A stretch of 64,000 nucleotides of DNA from NCBI GenBank assembly GCA_963730315.1, contig CAVSRD010000006.1, forward strand, positions 1-64,000, given 5' to 3'. Each line of letters starts with the position of its first letter. Within the stretch, counting starts at the first letter, position 1. The DNA is from VRUE01 sp963730315. GTDB lineage: Bacteria > Actinomycetota > Thermoleophilia > Solirubrobacterales > 70-9. Below the pieces are notes generated by a model. The model was not told the DNA's origin. It did no database searches and saw only the letters and a program-made list of their open reading frames with translations. A program made the translations under genes and the position numbers. Positions 1-9,028 of the stretch are shown piece after piece.

Positions 1-1238
1 TACTCGTCGGGGCTGCGGGGGACCTTGCCGCCCTTGGCGCCCGGTTCCAGCGCCGGGCCACGGGGGGAGGCGATGCCGAGGACCCGCATCGCCTTGAGGC
101 CGAGGCCGAGCTTCTCGCGGCCCTCGGTCGCCGAGACGTCGTGGCCGCAAAGCTCGCGGACCCGCTCGAGGCGGTAGCGGATCGTGTGGCGGTGCGTGAA
201 GAGCTGCTTCGCGGTCGCCGCAACGTTGCCGTCGTTGCCGAGGTAGGCCTCGACGGTCGCCACCAGCTCGGTCTCGTACTGCTCGTCGTAGGCGGTGAGC
301 GGCTCGATCGTCTCGGCGAAGAAGCGCTCCAGCTCGCCCGGGTCCTCGCTCATCGCCGGCAGCAGCAGACGGTAGGCGCCCGTGTCCTCGAATGCGAGCA
401 GCGGCCGGCCCTCGGCTTCGCCGACGTTGACCGCGAGGTGCGCCTCGCTGCCCGCCCGGTAGAGGTCGACCGGGTCGGTGACGCGGCGGCTCACGCCGAT
501 CGTCAGGTGAACGCCCGGCAGGGAGTCCTCCAGCTCGCGCCCCAGGCCGGCGCCGGCACGGCCCAGGCGGTCCTCGTCCTCGGCAGGGACGATCACCGCG
601 ATCTCGGCCGCAGCCTCGCCGGCCTGGGCGGTGGCCAGGGCGCCCGGGGCGAGCGAGCGCAGCGTCCGCATCGCCAGGGTCAGCACCCGGTCGCGCCACT
701 CCCCGGTCTGCGCCGCGCGCGGTGCGGCGCGCAGGACGACCACCCCGGCCCCCTTCTCCAGGTCGGCTCCCAGCTCGGCGGCGCGGGCGACGATGTCGCC
801 ACGGTCCGTCACCTCGCGGTTCAGCACCGCGGAGACGAAGACCCCCGCCGCCTTCTCGCTCTCCCACTCGGGGGCGCGGGAGCGCTCCAGCTCCAGCGCC
901 AGCAAGGTCGTCACCATGCGCGCGATCGCCGGCTCGGGCGCGGCCTTGGCGCGGTAGCGCAGCTCCCCGACCGCCGCGTCGGCGACCCGCAGCTCGACCG
1001 TGGTCACCCGCTCTCCGCCCTCCAGCAGCTTCTGCTCCTGGTCCGGCGAGGCGCCGGCCACCGCGAGCACCGCACCGGAGCGCTCGATCAGCGCGACGCT
1101 GGCATCCAGTACCCGCGCCGCCGCGCGCGCCACCGCGGGCAGGCCGGCGCCGGACTCGACCGCCTCCGAGAGCGCGTCGAGCGTCCCCGCCTCACCCTGG
1201 TTTGCAGGGGCTTCCCGCCCCTTCGACGTGGCCGACAT
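1..1238 (-). CDS. PucR/CdaR-type transcriptional regulator, cut by window edge
   Basis: The minus-strand frame opens at ATG 1238 (MSATSKGREAP) and stays open for 412 codons; the next codon begins TA at the edge, so it is either a stop or tyrosine and the protein is essentially complete. The C-terminal part carries the PucR-type helix-turn-helix near residues 330-390 (GNVAATAKQLFTHRHTIRYR), the signature of this DNA-binding domain. The middle (about 150-310) fits the GGDEF-like region usual in the family and the N-terminus may be GAF-like. Such proteins usually activate nearby catabolic or transport genes. The regulated genes would lie left of the window. The family call is firm; the target is unknown. 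Confidence 0.85.
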   Translation of the reverse strand, partial: MSATSKGREAPANQGEAGTLDALSEAVESGAGLPAVARAAARVLDASVALIERSGAVLAVAGASPDQEQKLLEGGERVTTVELRVADAAVGELRYRAKAAPEPAIARMVTTLLALELERSRAPEWESEKAAGVFVSAVLNREVTDRGDIVARAAELGADLEKGAGVVVLRAAPRAAQTGEWRDRVLTLAMRTLRSLAPGALATAQAGEAAAEIAVIVPAEDEDRLGRAGAGLGRELEDSLPGVHLTIGVSRRVTDPVDLYRAGSEAHLAVNVGEAEGRPLLAFEDTGAYRLLLPAMSEDPGELERFFAETIEPLTAYDEQYETELVATVEAYLGNDGNVAATAKQLFTHRHTIRYRLERVRELCGHDVSATEGREKLGLGLKAMRVLGIASPRGPALEPGAKGGKVPRSPDE

Positions 1239-1255
1239 GGCCCCATTATCGCGGC

Positions 1256-1504
1256 CTACTTGAAGAGGGCGACGATGTCGTTGTAGTAGTAGACGACCGC
1301 CAGGCCGATGACGACGCCGGTCAGGACCAAGGCGGCGAGCACGACCAGCGAGAGAAGCCCGGCCGCCGCCTTCTCCCAGAGCCGCCCGTAGGAGCCCAGC
1401 GCGGGCACGAGGATCAAGCCGACAAAGGCAACCAGGCTAACCAGCCCGGCCCCGCCGAACAGCAGGTACTCATTCTGGATCTTCTGCAACGCCAACGGGA
1501 GCAT
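1256..1504 (-). CDS. Small two-helix membrane protein, unknown
   Basis: This 82-residue protein has two strongly hydrophobic segments (about 14-35 and 46-73) separated by a short loop containing YGRLWEKAA, and ends YYYNDIVALFK. Its start overlaps the end of the upstream DedA-PAP2 gene by 35 bases on the same strand, which suggests co-translation. I do not recognise a family. The hydrophobic pattern and conserved-looking tail make it more likely real than chance, but the exact start is uncertain because no clear ribosome binding site is visible. Confidence 0.6.
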   Translation of the reverse strand: MLPLALQKIQNEYLLFGGAGLVSLVAFVGLILVPALGSYGRLWEKAAAGLLSLVVLAALVLTGVVIGLAVVYYYNDIVALFK

Positions 1505-3008
1505 CGGGCCAATTGTGCCGTACGGGTCCGCCCGAAGACCGCAAGGTCGAGACGACTAGGGCGACGGCCGCGCAGGAGGAAAACGCGGCTGCGCCCAGCG
1601 CCCAACCCCCGCTGACGTCGCTCATAAAGTGGACACCGAGGTAGACGCGGGAGAGGCCGACCAGGCCGGTCAGCGCGATCCCGGCGGCGACGACGACTGC
1701 GCCCCGCGCCATTCCGGGACGCAGCCGCAAGACGATCGTCACTGCCAGCCAGACGTAGAAGGTCGCGTAGGCGGCGTGGCCACTGGGGAAGGAGGAGCCG
1801 CGGAAGCCAGTCAGCCCGCCGAGCGGTCGCGGACGGTCGACCGTCGCCTTCAGCTCATGGACGCCGACGATCACCAGCAGCATGCCGACCACGAGGACCC
1901 AGAACTCGGCCCAGCGGCGGCGCACCGCGAGCGCCGCCGCGGCGAGCAGGGCGAGCGGCCAGGTGACCGGCGCCGAACCGAGCGCGGTGAACACCTTGAC
2001 GAAGGCTGTCAGCCAGCCGGTGCGAACGCTTTCGGCGATTTCCGCCGCCGTCAGGTCGCCGGGGGTCGGGCCAGGGTCGCCGCTGAGGATCACCGCGTAG
2101 GCAACCAGCACGAAGAGGGCCACCGCGAGGGTCGCCATCAGCGAGGTGAATTCCAGCCCGAAGGTGCCGCCGGGGGTCACCCGCTCCCAGACGAAGCGCA
2201 GCTGCGGGCTGAAGCGGCGCCCGAGCGCGAGCAGCTGGCGGCTCCCGGCATGGCGTTCCATCCAGGCGAGCGCCGCGTGCCGGTTCTCAGCCTGCCTGAA
2301 GTGGCGGTAGAGCAAGATCGAGCCGACCACGACGACAATCAGCGTGCCCAGCAGGAACGCGCCGCGGCCCGCGTACTTCGCCGCCGTGTCGATGCTGCGC
2401 GAGAAGGCGTAGCCGATCAGGATGTGAGCGCTGGCCCAGAGGCCGGTGCCGAGGATGCTGTAGGGGACGAAGGCTCGGTAGCGCATCCCGGAGCTGCCGG
2501 CGATGAATGGCGCGAAGGCGCGCACCAGGCTGACGAAGCGGCCGATCAAGATCGTCTTGCCGCCGTGTCGGGAAAAGTAGGCCTCGACCCGTTCGAAGCG
2601 CTCGCGACCGATCCCGAAGCGCGGCCCGTGGCGGATCACGAAGCCGCGGCCGAGGCGGTGGCCGAGGAAGAAGCTGGCCGTATCCCCAGCCCAGGCCGCG
2701 AACCAGGCGATCGCGATCAGCAGGTAGATGTCGATCGCTCCCTGCCCGGCGACCGCGCCGCCGAGCAGCATCACCGTCTCGCCGGGGACCACGAGGCCGA
2801 CGAAGGCGCCGGTCTCGGCGAAGGCGAAGACGCCGACCAGCAGGTAGGTCCAAGCGCCCAGCGTGTTGGAGATGTCGTCCAGCAGCTGCTGGAGGTCTTC
2901 GTGGGGGACGACGCGGCCGATCAGGTAGTAGCCGGCGACGATCGCCGCGACGATCGCGATCAGCAGCAGGCGGCGCCGGCGACGGTCCTCTGGGATCTTT
3001 AGCTTCAC
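1470..3008 (-). CDS. DedA-PAP2 fusion membrane phosphatase
   Basis: This 512-residue polytopic protein joins two families. The N-terminal half (about 40-240) is a DedA/SNARE-associated domain with the conserved stretch around FAFAETGAFVGLVVPGE and a later GRFVSLVRAFAPFIAG. The C-terminal half is a PAP2 phosphatase with its three motifs in order: KATVDRPRP at about 387, PSGH at about 408 and SRVYLGVHFMSDV from about 454. Similar fusions (LssY type) occur in bacteria and are thought to act on lipid phosphates such as undecaprenyl pyrophosphate. Its ATG at 3008 overlaps the ispE stop (ATGA), so it belongs to the tatD-rsmA-ispE operon. A role in recycling isoprenoid carrier lipid fits the IspE neighbour, but the substrate is inferred. 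Confidence 0.9.
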   Translation of the reverse strand: MKLKIPEDRRRRRLLLIAIVAAIVAGYYLIGRVVPHEDLQQLLDDISNTLGAWTYLLVGVFAFAETGAFVGLVVPGETVMLLGGAVAGQGAIDIYLLIAIAWFAAWAGDTASFFLGHRLGRGFVIRHGPRFGIGRERFERVEAYFSRHGGKTILIGRFVSLVRAFAPFIAGSSGMRYRAFVPYSILGTGLWASAHILIGYAFSRSIDTAAKYAGRGAFLLGTLIVVVVGSILLYRHFRQAENRHAALAWMERHAGSRQLLALGRRFSPQLRFVWERVTPGGTFGLEFTSLMATLAVALFVLVAYAVILSGDPGPTPGDLTAAEIAESVRTGWLTAFVKVFTALGSAPVTWPLALLAAAALAVRRRWAEFWVLVVGMLLVIVGVHELKATVDRPRPLGGLTGFRGSSFPSGHAAYATFYVWLAVTIVLRLRPGMARGAVVVAAGIALTGLVGLSRVYLGVHFMSDVSGGWALGAAAFSSCAAVALVVSTLRSSGGPVRHNWPDAPVGVAEDPE

Positions 3009-3835
3009 GGCGCGCGGCCAGCTTCGCAGACGATCGCGTCGTCGCGGCCGAGCTGCGACGACGCCCGGCTTGCCTCCCCCAGACTCGGGAAGACCCCGAC
3101 CGCGGTCGGGCCGGAGCCGCTCAGCAGAACGAGCGGCGCGCCGGCCTCGCGCAGGGCGTCGAGCGCGGCGCCGATCTCCGGGCGCAGCGAGCGCGCCGCC
3201 GGCTCGAGGTCGTTGGCCAGCAGCTCCGCGTAATCGAGCGGCGAGGCGCCGGCGCCAGCCGCCGCGCGCAGGCGCGCGGCCAGCTCGTCCAGCTCCACGG
3301 CGGAGCGCCCGAGGCCGAGCCGGTCGGCCTCGGCGAAGACCCCGGCGGTGCTCAGCCCACCGCCGCCGGGCAGCAGAACGACCGCGTGGGGCGCCGGCTG
3401 CGGCAGCCGCTCGACCCGCTCGCCGGCGCCGCGTACCAGCGAAAGCGCCGGCACGAGCTGCGAGGGCACGTCGGCGCCGATCTCGGCGGCGATCACCTCC
3501 AACTCGCCGATCGCGCCGCGCGCCAGCCGCAGCACTGCGGCCGCGTCGGCGCTGCCGCCTCCCAACCCGGCGGCGACCGGAGTGCGCTTCTCGATCTCGA
3601 TCCGCAGCGGCGATCCCTCCCAGCCCCGGTCGCGCAGCGCCGCCAGCGCCCGCACCGCGAGGTTCTCGCCCTCGATCCCGGGGCAGAGCACCTGGTCGCG
3701 CTCCGCCTCGGAGACCTCGATCGAGTCGGCCAGCGCGAGCGGCTCGAACAGCGAGCAGAGCTCGTGCAAGCCCTCCTCGCGGGCCGGCCCGAGGAAGAGG
3801 CAGAGGTTGATCTTGGCGGGCGCGAGGATGCGCAT
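3005..3835 (-). CDS. ispE: 4-diphosphocytidyl-2-C-methyl-D-erythritol kinase
   Basis: IspE phosphorylates CDP-methylerythritol with ATP in the non-mevalonate isoprenoid pathway. The 276-residue product starts MRILAPAKINLCLFLG, the typical IspE N-terminus, and has the GHMP-kinase glycine-rich ATP loop (PVAAGLGGGSADAAAVLR, about residues 85-102) and the C-terminal LLSGSGPTAVGVF loop. A start 42 bases further upstream (3877) is open but would overlap rsmA; the ATG at 3835 matches the family N-terminus. It lies 14 bases after rsmA and overlaps the next gene by ATGA, giving the common actinobacterial tatD-rsmA-ispE order. Confidence 0.95.
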   Translation of the reverse strand: MRILAPAKINLCLFLGPAREEGLHELCSLFEPLALADSIEVSEAERDQVLCPGIEGENLAVRALAALRDRGWEGSPLRIEIEKRTPVAAGLGGGSADAAAVLRLARGAIGELEVIAAEIGADVPSQLVPALSLVRGAGERVERLPQPAPHAVVLLPGGGGLSTAGVFAEADRLGLGRSAVELDELAARLRAAAGAGASPLDYAELLANDLEPAARSLRPEIGAALDALREAGAPLVLLSGSGPTAVGVFPSLGEASRASSQLGRDDAIVCEAGRAP

Positions 3836-3849
3836 AGGCCGGTCAACCC

Positions 3850-4638
3850 CTACCGGGACAGGCCCTTCCCCAGGCATCGGAACTCGCTCGGCGAGAGCTG
3901 CTCAGCGCGGGCGTTCTCGGAGAGGCCCAGCTTGCGCAGCATGGCGCGCGCGCGGTCGAGCGAGCCGGGCCGGACGTGCTCCAGCGAGCGGGCCAGCGAC
4001 TTGCGACGGTGCGCGAAGGCGGCGCGGACCAGCTCGCGGGTCGCGGCGTCGGCGCCGGGCCCGGTGCGGCGCAGGCCGAGGATCGCCGACTCGACCCGCG
4101 GCCGCGGCCGGAATACCGCCGGGTCGACGCGGCGCAGCAGCCTCGCCTCGCAGGCGAGCTGGACGAGCACGCTCGGCGAGCCGTAGGCGCGGCTGCCCGG
4201 CCCTGCCCGCAGCCGCTCGGCGATCTCGAGCTGCACCATCACCGTCCAGCTCCTCACCGAGGGCAGCCGCTCGATCGTCCGCAGCAGCAGCGGCGTCGCG
4301 ATCGAGTAGGGCAGGTTGGCCACCACCGCCGTGGGTGGGGGCTCGAGCGCGGCGAGGTCGAGCCTCATCGCGTCGCCCCAGTGCAGCTCGACGTTGGGCA
4401 GCGCGGCGACCCCGCCCAATGCCCTCTCCAATCCGCGGTCCAGCTCGATCGCGTGAACACGCGCCGCGGCACCGGCCAGCCGCTCGGTCAGCACCCCCTC
4501 CCCCGCCCCCACCTCGAGCACCACGTCGGCCGAGTCGAGGCCGGCGTCGCGGACGATCGCGTTCAGCAGGTTCGGGTCGGCGAGGAAGTTCTGCCCCAGC
4601 CGGACCACAAGCGCAGCCTCACCAGCCGAACACGGCAC
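3850..4638 (-). CDS. rsmA: 16S rRNA dimethyladenosine transferase (KsgA)
   Basis: RsmA uses S-adenosylmethionine to dimethylate two adjacent adenines near the 3' end of 16S rRNA. The 262-residue protein shows the family start LGQNFLADPNLLNAIV, the SAM motif I VVLEVGAGEGVLTERL and the catalytic NLPYSIATPLL motif, then the C-terminal helical domain with HRRKSLARSLE. It overlaps the tatD end by 20 bases and precedes ispE, so it sits mid-operon. All catalytic motifs are intact. Confidence 0.96.
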   Translation of the reverse strand: MPCSAGEAALVVRLGQNFLADPNLLNAIVRDAGLDSADVVLEVGAGEGVLTERLAGAAARVHAIELDRGLERALGGVAALPNVELHWGDAMRLDLAALEPPPTAVVANLPYSIATPLLLRTIERLPSVRSWTVMVQLEIAERLRAGPGSRAYGSPSVLVQLACEARLLRRVDPAVFRPRPRVESAILGLRRTGPGADAATRELVRAAFAHRRKSLARSLEHVRPGSLDRARAMLRKLGLSENARAEQLSPSEFRCLGKGLSR

Positions 4639-5389
4639 GCGCGTTTGCCTCGACCGTCGCCTCCAGCTCCTCGTAGGAGACGCCGCGGGCTTGGGCGACG
4701 ACGCGGGCGGTCTCGACCACGTGGGCCGGCTCGTTGGGCTTGCCGCGCACCGGCTGCGGCGCCAGGTACGGCGCGTCCGTCTCGACCAGGATCAGCTCGG
4801 CGGGCAGCACCGCCGCCGCCTCGCGCAGCTCGCCGGAGGCGGGATAGGTGGTGTGGCCGGCGAACGAGCAGTACCAGCCGCGTTCGGCCGCGTCGGCGGC
4901 GCGCCGCGGCGCGGAGAAGCAGTGCAGGATCACAGGGTGCCCGTCCGCCCTCGCGTCGAGGATCTCGAAGATCTCGTCGCTGGCGCTCGTCTCGCCCTCC
5001 GGGTCGCGGGCGTGGATCACGATCGGCAGGCCGGCGTTGCGGGCGATCTCGACCTGCGCCTCGAAGGCGCGCCGCTGCGCGGCCGGGGTGGCTGAGTCCC
5101 GGTAGTAGTCGATCCCGGTCTCGCCGATCGCCCTGACCTTCTCGTGCTTCGCGAGCTCGGCGATCCGCTCCGCTTCGGCGTCGTCGAAACCCTCCGCCTC
5201 GGTCGGGTGGCGTCCGACGCTGGCGAAGACGTCGTCGTGGCGCTCGGCGGCGGCGATCGCGGTCACGTTCACGTCGCCCCCGAGACCGACGTTCAGCATC
5301 CGCGCCACTCCGGCGCCGCGGGCTCTCGCCACGACCTCGTCCTCCGGAGGGTCGCAGAGGAACAGATGCGTATGGGAGTCGATCATCAA
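4619..5389 (-). CDS. tatD: TatD-family metal-dependent hydrolase (DNase)
   Basis: TatD proteins are TIM-barrel metal-dependent nucleases. The 256-residue product begins MMIDSHTHLF with the metal-binding HxH, has E in the GETGIDYYRD motif, H in VIHARDPEGE and HCF in VILHCFSAP, and the C-terminal VETDAPYLAPQP with its metal-binding aspartate. The start is TTG at 5389 (or the following ATG): a TAGGCT hexamer lies exactly 6 bases upstream and there is no Shine-Dalgarno, suggesting a leaderless mRNA. It heads the minus-strand operon through rsmA and ispE, and is divergent from metH. Confidence 0.93.
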   Translation of the reverse strand: MMIDSHTHLFLCDPPEDEVVARARGAGVARMLNVGLGGDVNVTAIAAAERHDDVFASVGRHPTEAEGFDDAEAERIAELAKHEKVRAIGETGIDYYRDSATPAAQRRAFEAQVEIARNAGLPIVIHARDPEGETSASDEIFEILDARADGHPVILHCFSAPRRAADAAERGWYCSFAGHTTYPASGELREAAAVLPAELILVETDAPYLAPQPVRGKPNEPAHVVETARVVAQARGVSYEELEATVEANARAVFGW

Positions 5390-5395
5390 CGCCGC

Positions 5396-5401
5396 AGCCT
5401 A
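5396..5401 (-). promoter_or_regulatory. Leaderless -10 element of tatD
   Basis: TAGGCT (TANNNT) ends 6 bases before the TTG start at 5389, the spacing expected when transcription begins at the start codon. Confidence 0.5.
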
Positions 5402-5418
5402 GTTCAACCGCTGCGGTC

Positions 5419-5449
5419 GACTTTTGGTTCACATAGCAGCTGAAAAGTC
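5419..5449. promoter_or_regulatory. Inverted repeat in the tatD-metH divergent region
   Basis: Perfect 7-base arms GACTTTT (5419-5425) and AAAAGTC (5443-5449) flank a 17-base spacer. The arms are A+T-rich in a G+C-rich genome and lie between two divergent starts (5389 and 5482). It could be a regulator operator. No regulator gene is adjacent. Confidence 0.4.
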
Positions 5450-5466
5450 CACCGCGCCCATCCCGG

Positions 5467-5472
5467 TAGCCT
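5467..5472 (+). promoter_or_regulatory. -10 element of metH
   Basis: TAGCCT lies 9 bases before the GTG at 5482; no Shine-Dalgarno is visible, consistent with a leaderless or near-leaderless transcript. Confidence 0.45.
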
Positions 5473-5481
5473 CTTTTCACC

Positions 5482-8400
5482 GTGGCCGAGCGCGATTACA
5501 TAGCCGCAACGAGGGAGCGCGTCGTCGTCTTCGACGGCGGCATGGGCGCGACCCTGGAGCAGTTCGACCTCAGCGAGGCCGACTACGGCGGCCTCGAGGG
5601 CAAATGCCACGAGGCGCTGGTCCTGCACCGGCCCGACGTTATCGAGGGCGTGCACGCCTCGATGCTGGAGGCCGGGGCCGAGGTGGTCGAGACCGACAGC
5701 TTCCAAGGCTCGCGGTTGAAGCTCGACGAGTGGGGGCTCGCCGACCAGACGCTCGAGATCAACACGCAGGCGGCGCAGATCGCCCGCAAGGCGGCGGGCG
5801 AGCAACGCTTCGTCGCCGGCTCGATCGGGCCGACCGGCTTCCTGCCCGCCTCCGACGACCCAACCCTGGGCGACATCTCCTTCGCCCGGCTTGTCGAGGT
5901 TTTCGCCGAGCAGGCGTGCGGCCTTGTCGAGGGCGGCGCCGACCTGATCATCGTCGAGACCGCGCAGGACATCCTCGAGGTGAAAGCGGCGATCTTCGGC
6001 GCCCGCGAGGCGTTCGCGCAGACCGGCCGCCGGCTGCCGATCCAGACCAGCGTCTCGCTGCTGCCGCAGGGGGGCAAGATGCTGCTCGGGACCGACATCC
6101 AGGCGGTGCTGACGACGCTGGCGGCGCTCGAGGTCGACGTGATCGGACTCAACTGCTCGACCGGCCCGGAGGACATGCGCGAGGCGATCCGCTACCTGGG
6201 CGAGCACAGCCCGCTGCCCGTCCACTGCATCCCCAACGCCGGCCTGCCCCTGCAGGGGCCCGACGGCGAGACGATCTTCCCCGAACAGCCCGAGCCGCTG
6301 GCGGCGACGCTGGGCGAGTTCGTCGAGCGCTACGGAGTCGGGATCGTCGGCGGCTGCTGCGGCACCACCCCGGCGCACATCGCGGCGGTCCGCGAGCGGG
6401 TCGAGGGACTGGTGCCGGGTGAGCGCCCGGCGCCCGGGCCGCCACAGGTCTCCTCGATGATGACCTCGACTCCGCTGGTCCAGGAGCCGCGCCCGACCCT
6501 GGTCGGCGAGCGGGTCAACTCGCAGGGCTCGCGCAAGGCGAAGGAGCTGCTGCTCGCCGAGGACTACGACGGCCTCGTGCAGGTCGCCGAAGACCAGGTC
6601 GAGGGCGGCGCCCACGTGCTCGACGTCTGCGTGGCGCTGACCGAGCGCTCCGACGAGGACGAGCAGATGCAGGCCGTGGTCGAGCGGATATCGCTCACCC
6701 AGCCGGCGCCGATCCAAGTCGATTCGACCGAGGCGGGGGTGATCCGCGCCGCCCTGGAGAAGATCCCGGGCCGAGCGGTCGTCAACTCGATCAACCTCGA
6801 GGCGGGCCGCGAGAAGGCCGACGTCGTCGTGCCGCTCGCCAGGGCGCACGGCGCGGCGCTGATCGCGCTGACGATCGACGAGGAGGGGATGGCGAAGACG
6901 GCGGAGCGCAAGCTGGAGATCGCCAAGCGGATCCGCGAGATCGCCTGCGAGGAGCACGGCCTCGACCCCGAGGCGCTGATCTTCGACGCGCTCACCTTCA
7001 CCCTGACCACCGGCGAGGACGAGTGGAAGCCCTCTGCGGTGGAGACGATCGAGGGGATCCGCCGGATCAAGGCCGAGGTCCCCGGCGTGAAGACGTCGCT
7101 TGGCGTGTCCAACGTCTCCTTCGGCGTCTCGCCGCCCGCCAGGGCGGCGCTCAACTCGGTCTTCCTGCACCACTGCGTCGAGGCCGGCCTCGACCTGGCG
7201 ATGGTCAACCCGAACCACATCACGCCCTACGCCGAGATCCCCGAGTCCGAGCGCGAGCTGACCGACGACCTGGTCTTCAACCGGCGCGAGGACGCGCTGG
7301 AGCGCTTCATCGCCCACTTCGAGTCGAAGGGCGAGGAGGCGGGCGAGGAGGCGGGCGATCCAACCGAGGGCATGGAGCCCGAGCAGGCCCTGCACTGGCA
7401 CATCCTGCGGCGCAAGAAGGACGGGGTCGAGGAGTGGATCGACCGCTCAGTGGAGAAGATCGGCGCCGTCCCGACCCTCAACGAGGTGCTGCTGCCGGCG
7501 ATGAAGGAGGTCGGCGACAAGTTCGGTGCCGGCGAACTGATCCTGCCCTTCGTCCTCCAGTCGGCCGAAGTGATGAAGCGCGCCGTGGCCCAGCTCGAGA
7601 ACTACCTCGACCGGATCGAGGGGCACAGCAAGGGCAAGGTGGTGATCGCCACTGTCTTCGGCGACGTCCACGACATCGGCAAGTCGCTGGTCAACACGAT
7701 CCTCACCAACAACGGCTACACGGTGGTCGACCTCGGCAAGCAAGTCCCGGTCGAGACGATCATCGAGGCCGCGGTGGAGAACGAGGCCGACGCGATCGGC
7801 CTCTCCGCGCTGCTCGTCTCGACCTCGAAGCAGATGCCGATCTGCGTGCAGGAGCTGCACCAGCGGGAGCTCGACTTCCCGGTGCTGATCGGGGGGGCGG
7901 CCATCAACCGCGACTTCGGCCGCCGCACCCTGTACCCGCACGGCAAGGACTCCGACGAGGTCTACGAGCCCGGCGTCTTCTACTGCAAGGACGCCTTCCA
8001 GGGACTCGACACGATGGACGCGCTGGTCGACGAGGAGGCCCGGGCGGCGCTGGTCGAGCGGATCCGCGGCGAGGCCAAGCAGCTTCGCGAGAAGCCGGCC
8101 GTCGAGGACGAGGGGCCGCCGACCAGCGACGCGAGCGTGCGCTCAGCCGCCCGCACCGACAACCCGATCCCCGAGCCGCCCTATCTCGGCGTGCGCGACG
8201 TCGACATCGACCTCGACGAGCTCTTCCCGTACCTCGACCGCCACGTGCTGTTCAAGCTGCACTGGGGCGGCAAAGGGGTGAAGGGCGAGGCCTGGCGGGC
8301 GCTGGTCGAGGGCAGCGACGGCGACGAGGGCTTCGCGCCGCGGCTGGAGCGGATGTGGCGTGAGCAGGACTACCTCCATCCGCGGGCGCGGCTCGGCTAC

Positions 8401-9018
8401 TTCCCCTGCAACGCCGCGGGCAACGAGCTGATCGTCTTCGATCCCGAGCAGCCGCAGCGTGAGCTGGAGCGGCTGGTCTTCCCGCGCCAGCCCAAGCACG
8501 ACCGCATCTGCCTCGCCGACTTCTTCCGCCCGCTCGACTCGGGGGAACGCGACGTGGTCGCCCTGCAGGGCGTCACGGTCGGCCCCGAGGTGACCGAGCT
8601 GATCGAACGGCTGGAGCGCGAGGGCGAGTTCGCCGAGCAGCTCTACGTGCACGGGCTCGGCGTGCAGACCGCCGAGGGGCTGGCCGAGTGGCTGCACTCC
8701 GAGGTGCGGCGCCAGCTGGGCATCGAGCTCGACCGGGGGCGCCGCTACTCCTGGGGCTACCCGGCCTGCCCGGATCAGTCCGAGCATCTCAAGGTCTGGC
8801 GGCTGCTCGGCCTCGAGCAGATCGGCATGACCCTCTCCGACGGCTACGCGGTGATGCCCGAGCAGTCGACGGTGGCGATCGTCGCCCACCACCCGCAGGC
8901 GGTCTACTTCGGGATGAAGTCCGGCTTCGTCCCCGAGCGGAAGTCGCCCGACGAGCTGATCGCCGGGACCGAGCGGGGCGGGGTGCTGCCGCCGGAGCGC
9001 GAGCCGGTCGAGAGCTGA
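5482..9018 (+). CDS. metH: Cobalamin-dependent methionine synthase
   Basis: MetH moves a methyl group from methyltetrahydrofolate to homocysteine through cobalamin. All four modules are present in 1178 residues: homocysteine-binding barrel (1 to about 325) with zinc-ligand regions GLNCSTGP and GGCCGTTP; pterin-binding barrel (about 340-610) with GERVNSQGSRKAKELL; cobalamin cap and Rossmann domains (about 640-880) with the cobalt-ligand histidine in GDVHDIGKSLV; and the SAM-dependent reactivation domain (about 900-1170) with RYSWGYPACPDQ. The start is GTG. The gene stands alone, divergent from tatD, with only 92 upstream bases, too few for a full cobalamin riboswitch. It implies that the organism makes or imports B12. 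Confidence 0.97.
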   Translation: MAERDYIAATRERVVVFDGGMGATLEQFDLSEADYGGLEGKCHEALVLHRPDVIEGVHASMLEAGAEVVETDSFQGSRLKLDEWGLADQTLEINTQAAQIARKAAGEQRFVAGSIGPTGFLPASDDPTLGDISFARLVEVFAEQACGLVEGGADLIIVETAQDILEVKAAIFGAREAFAQTGRRLPIQTSVSLLPQGGKMLLGTDIQAVLTTLAALEVDVIGLNCSTGPEDMREAIRYLGEHSPLPVHCIPNAGLPLQGPDGETIFPEQPEPLAATLGEFVERYGVGIVGGCCGTTPAHIAAVRERVEGLVPGERPAPGPPQVSSMMTSTPLVQEPRPTLVGERVNSQGSRKAKELLLAEDYDGLVQVAEDQVEGGAHVLDVCVALTERSDEDEQMQAVVERISLTQPAPIQVDSTEAGVIRAALEKIPGRAVVNSINLEAGREKADVVVPLARAHGAALIALTIDEEGMAKTAERKLEIAKRIREIACEEHGLDPEALIFDALTFTLTTGEDEWKPSAVETIEGIRRIKAEVPGVKTSLGVSNVSFGVSPPARAALNSVFLHHCVEAGLDLAMVNPNHITPYAEIPESERELTDDLVFNRREDALERFIAHFESKGEEAGEEAGDPTEGMEPEQALHWHILRRKKDGVEEWIDRSVEKIGAVPTLNEVLLPAMKEVGDKFGAGELILPFVLQSAEVMKRAVAQLENYLDRIEGHSKGKVVIATVFGDVHDIGKSLVNTILTNNGYTVVDLGKQVPVETIIEAAVENEADAIGLSALLVSTSKQMPICVQELHQRELDFPVLIGGAAINRDFGRRTLYPHGKDSDEVYEPGVFYCKDAFQGLDTMDALVDEEARAALVERIRGEAKQLREKPAVEDEGPPTSDASVRSAARTDNPIPEPPYLGVRDVDIDLDELFPYLDRHVLFKLHWGGKGVKGEAWRALVEGSDGDEGFAPRLERMWREQDYLHPRARLGYFPCNAAGNELIVFDPEQPQRELERLVFPRQPKHDRICLADFFRPLDSGERDVVALQGVTVGPEVTELIERLEREGEFAEQLYVHGLGVQTAEGLAEWLHSEVRRQLGIELDRGRRYSWGYPACPDQSEHLKVWRLLGLEQIGMTLSDGYAVMPEQSTVAIVAHHPQAVYFGMKSGFVPERKSPDELIAGTERGGVLPPEREPVES

Positions 9019-9028
9019 GGGTCGATCC

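Noticed and set aside
1629..3002. Long open frames antisense to real genes (for example opposite the DedA-PAP2 gene, metH and the carboxyltransferase)
   Set aside because: They are rich in Arg, Asp, Gly and Ala with no domain pattern and mirror third-position G+C bias of the real gene on the other strand.
5390..5481. Cobalamin or SAM riboswitch before metH
   Set aside because: Only 92 bases separate tatD and metH and a -10 box lies next to the start codon; the conserved riboswitch cores are not present.
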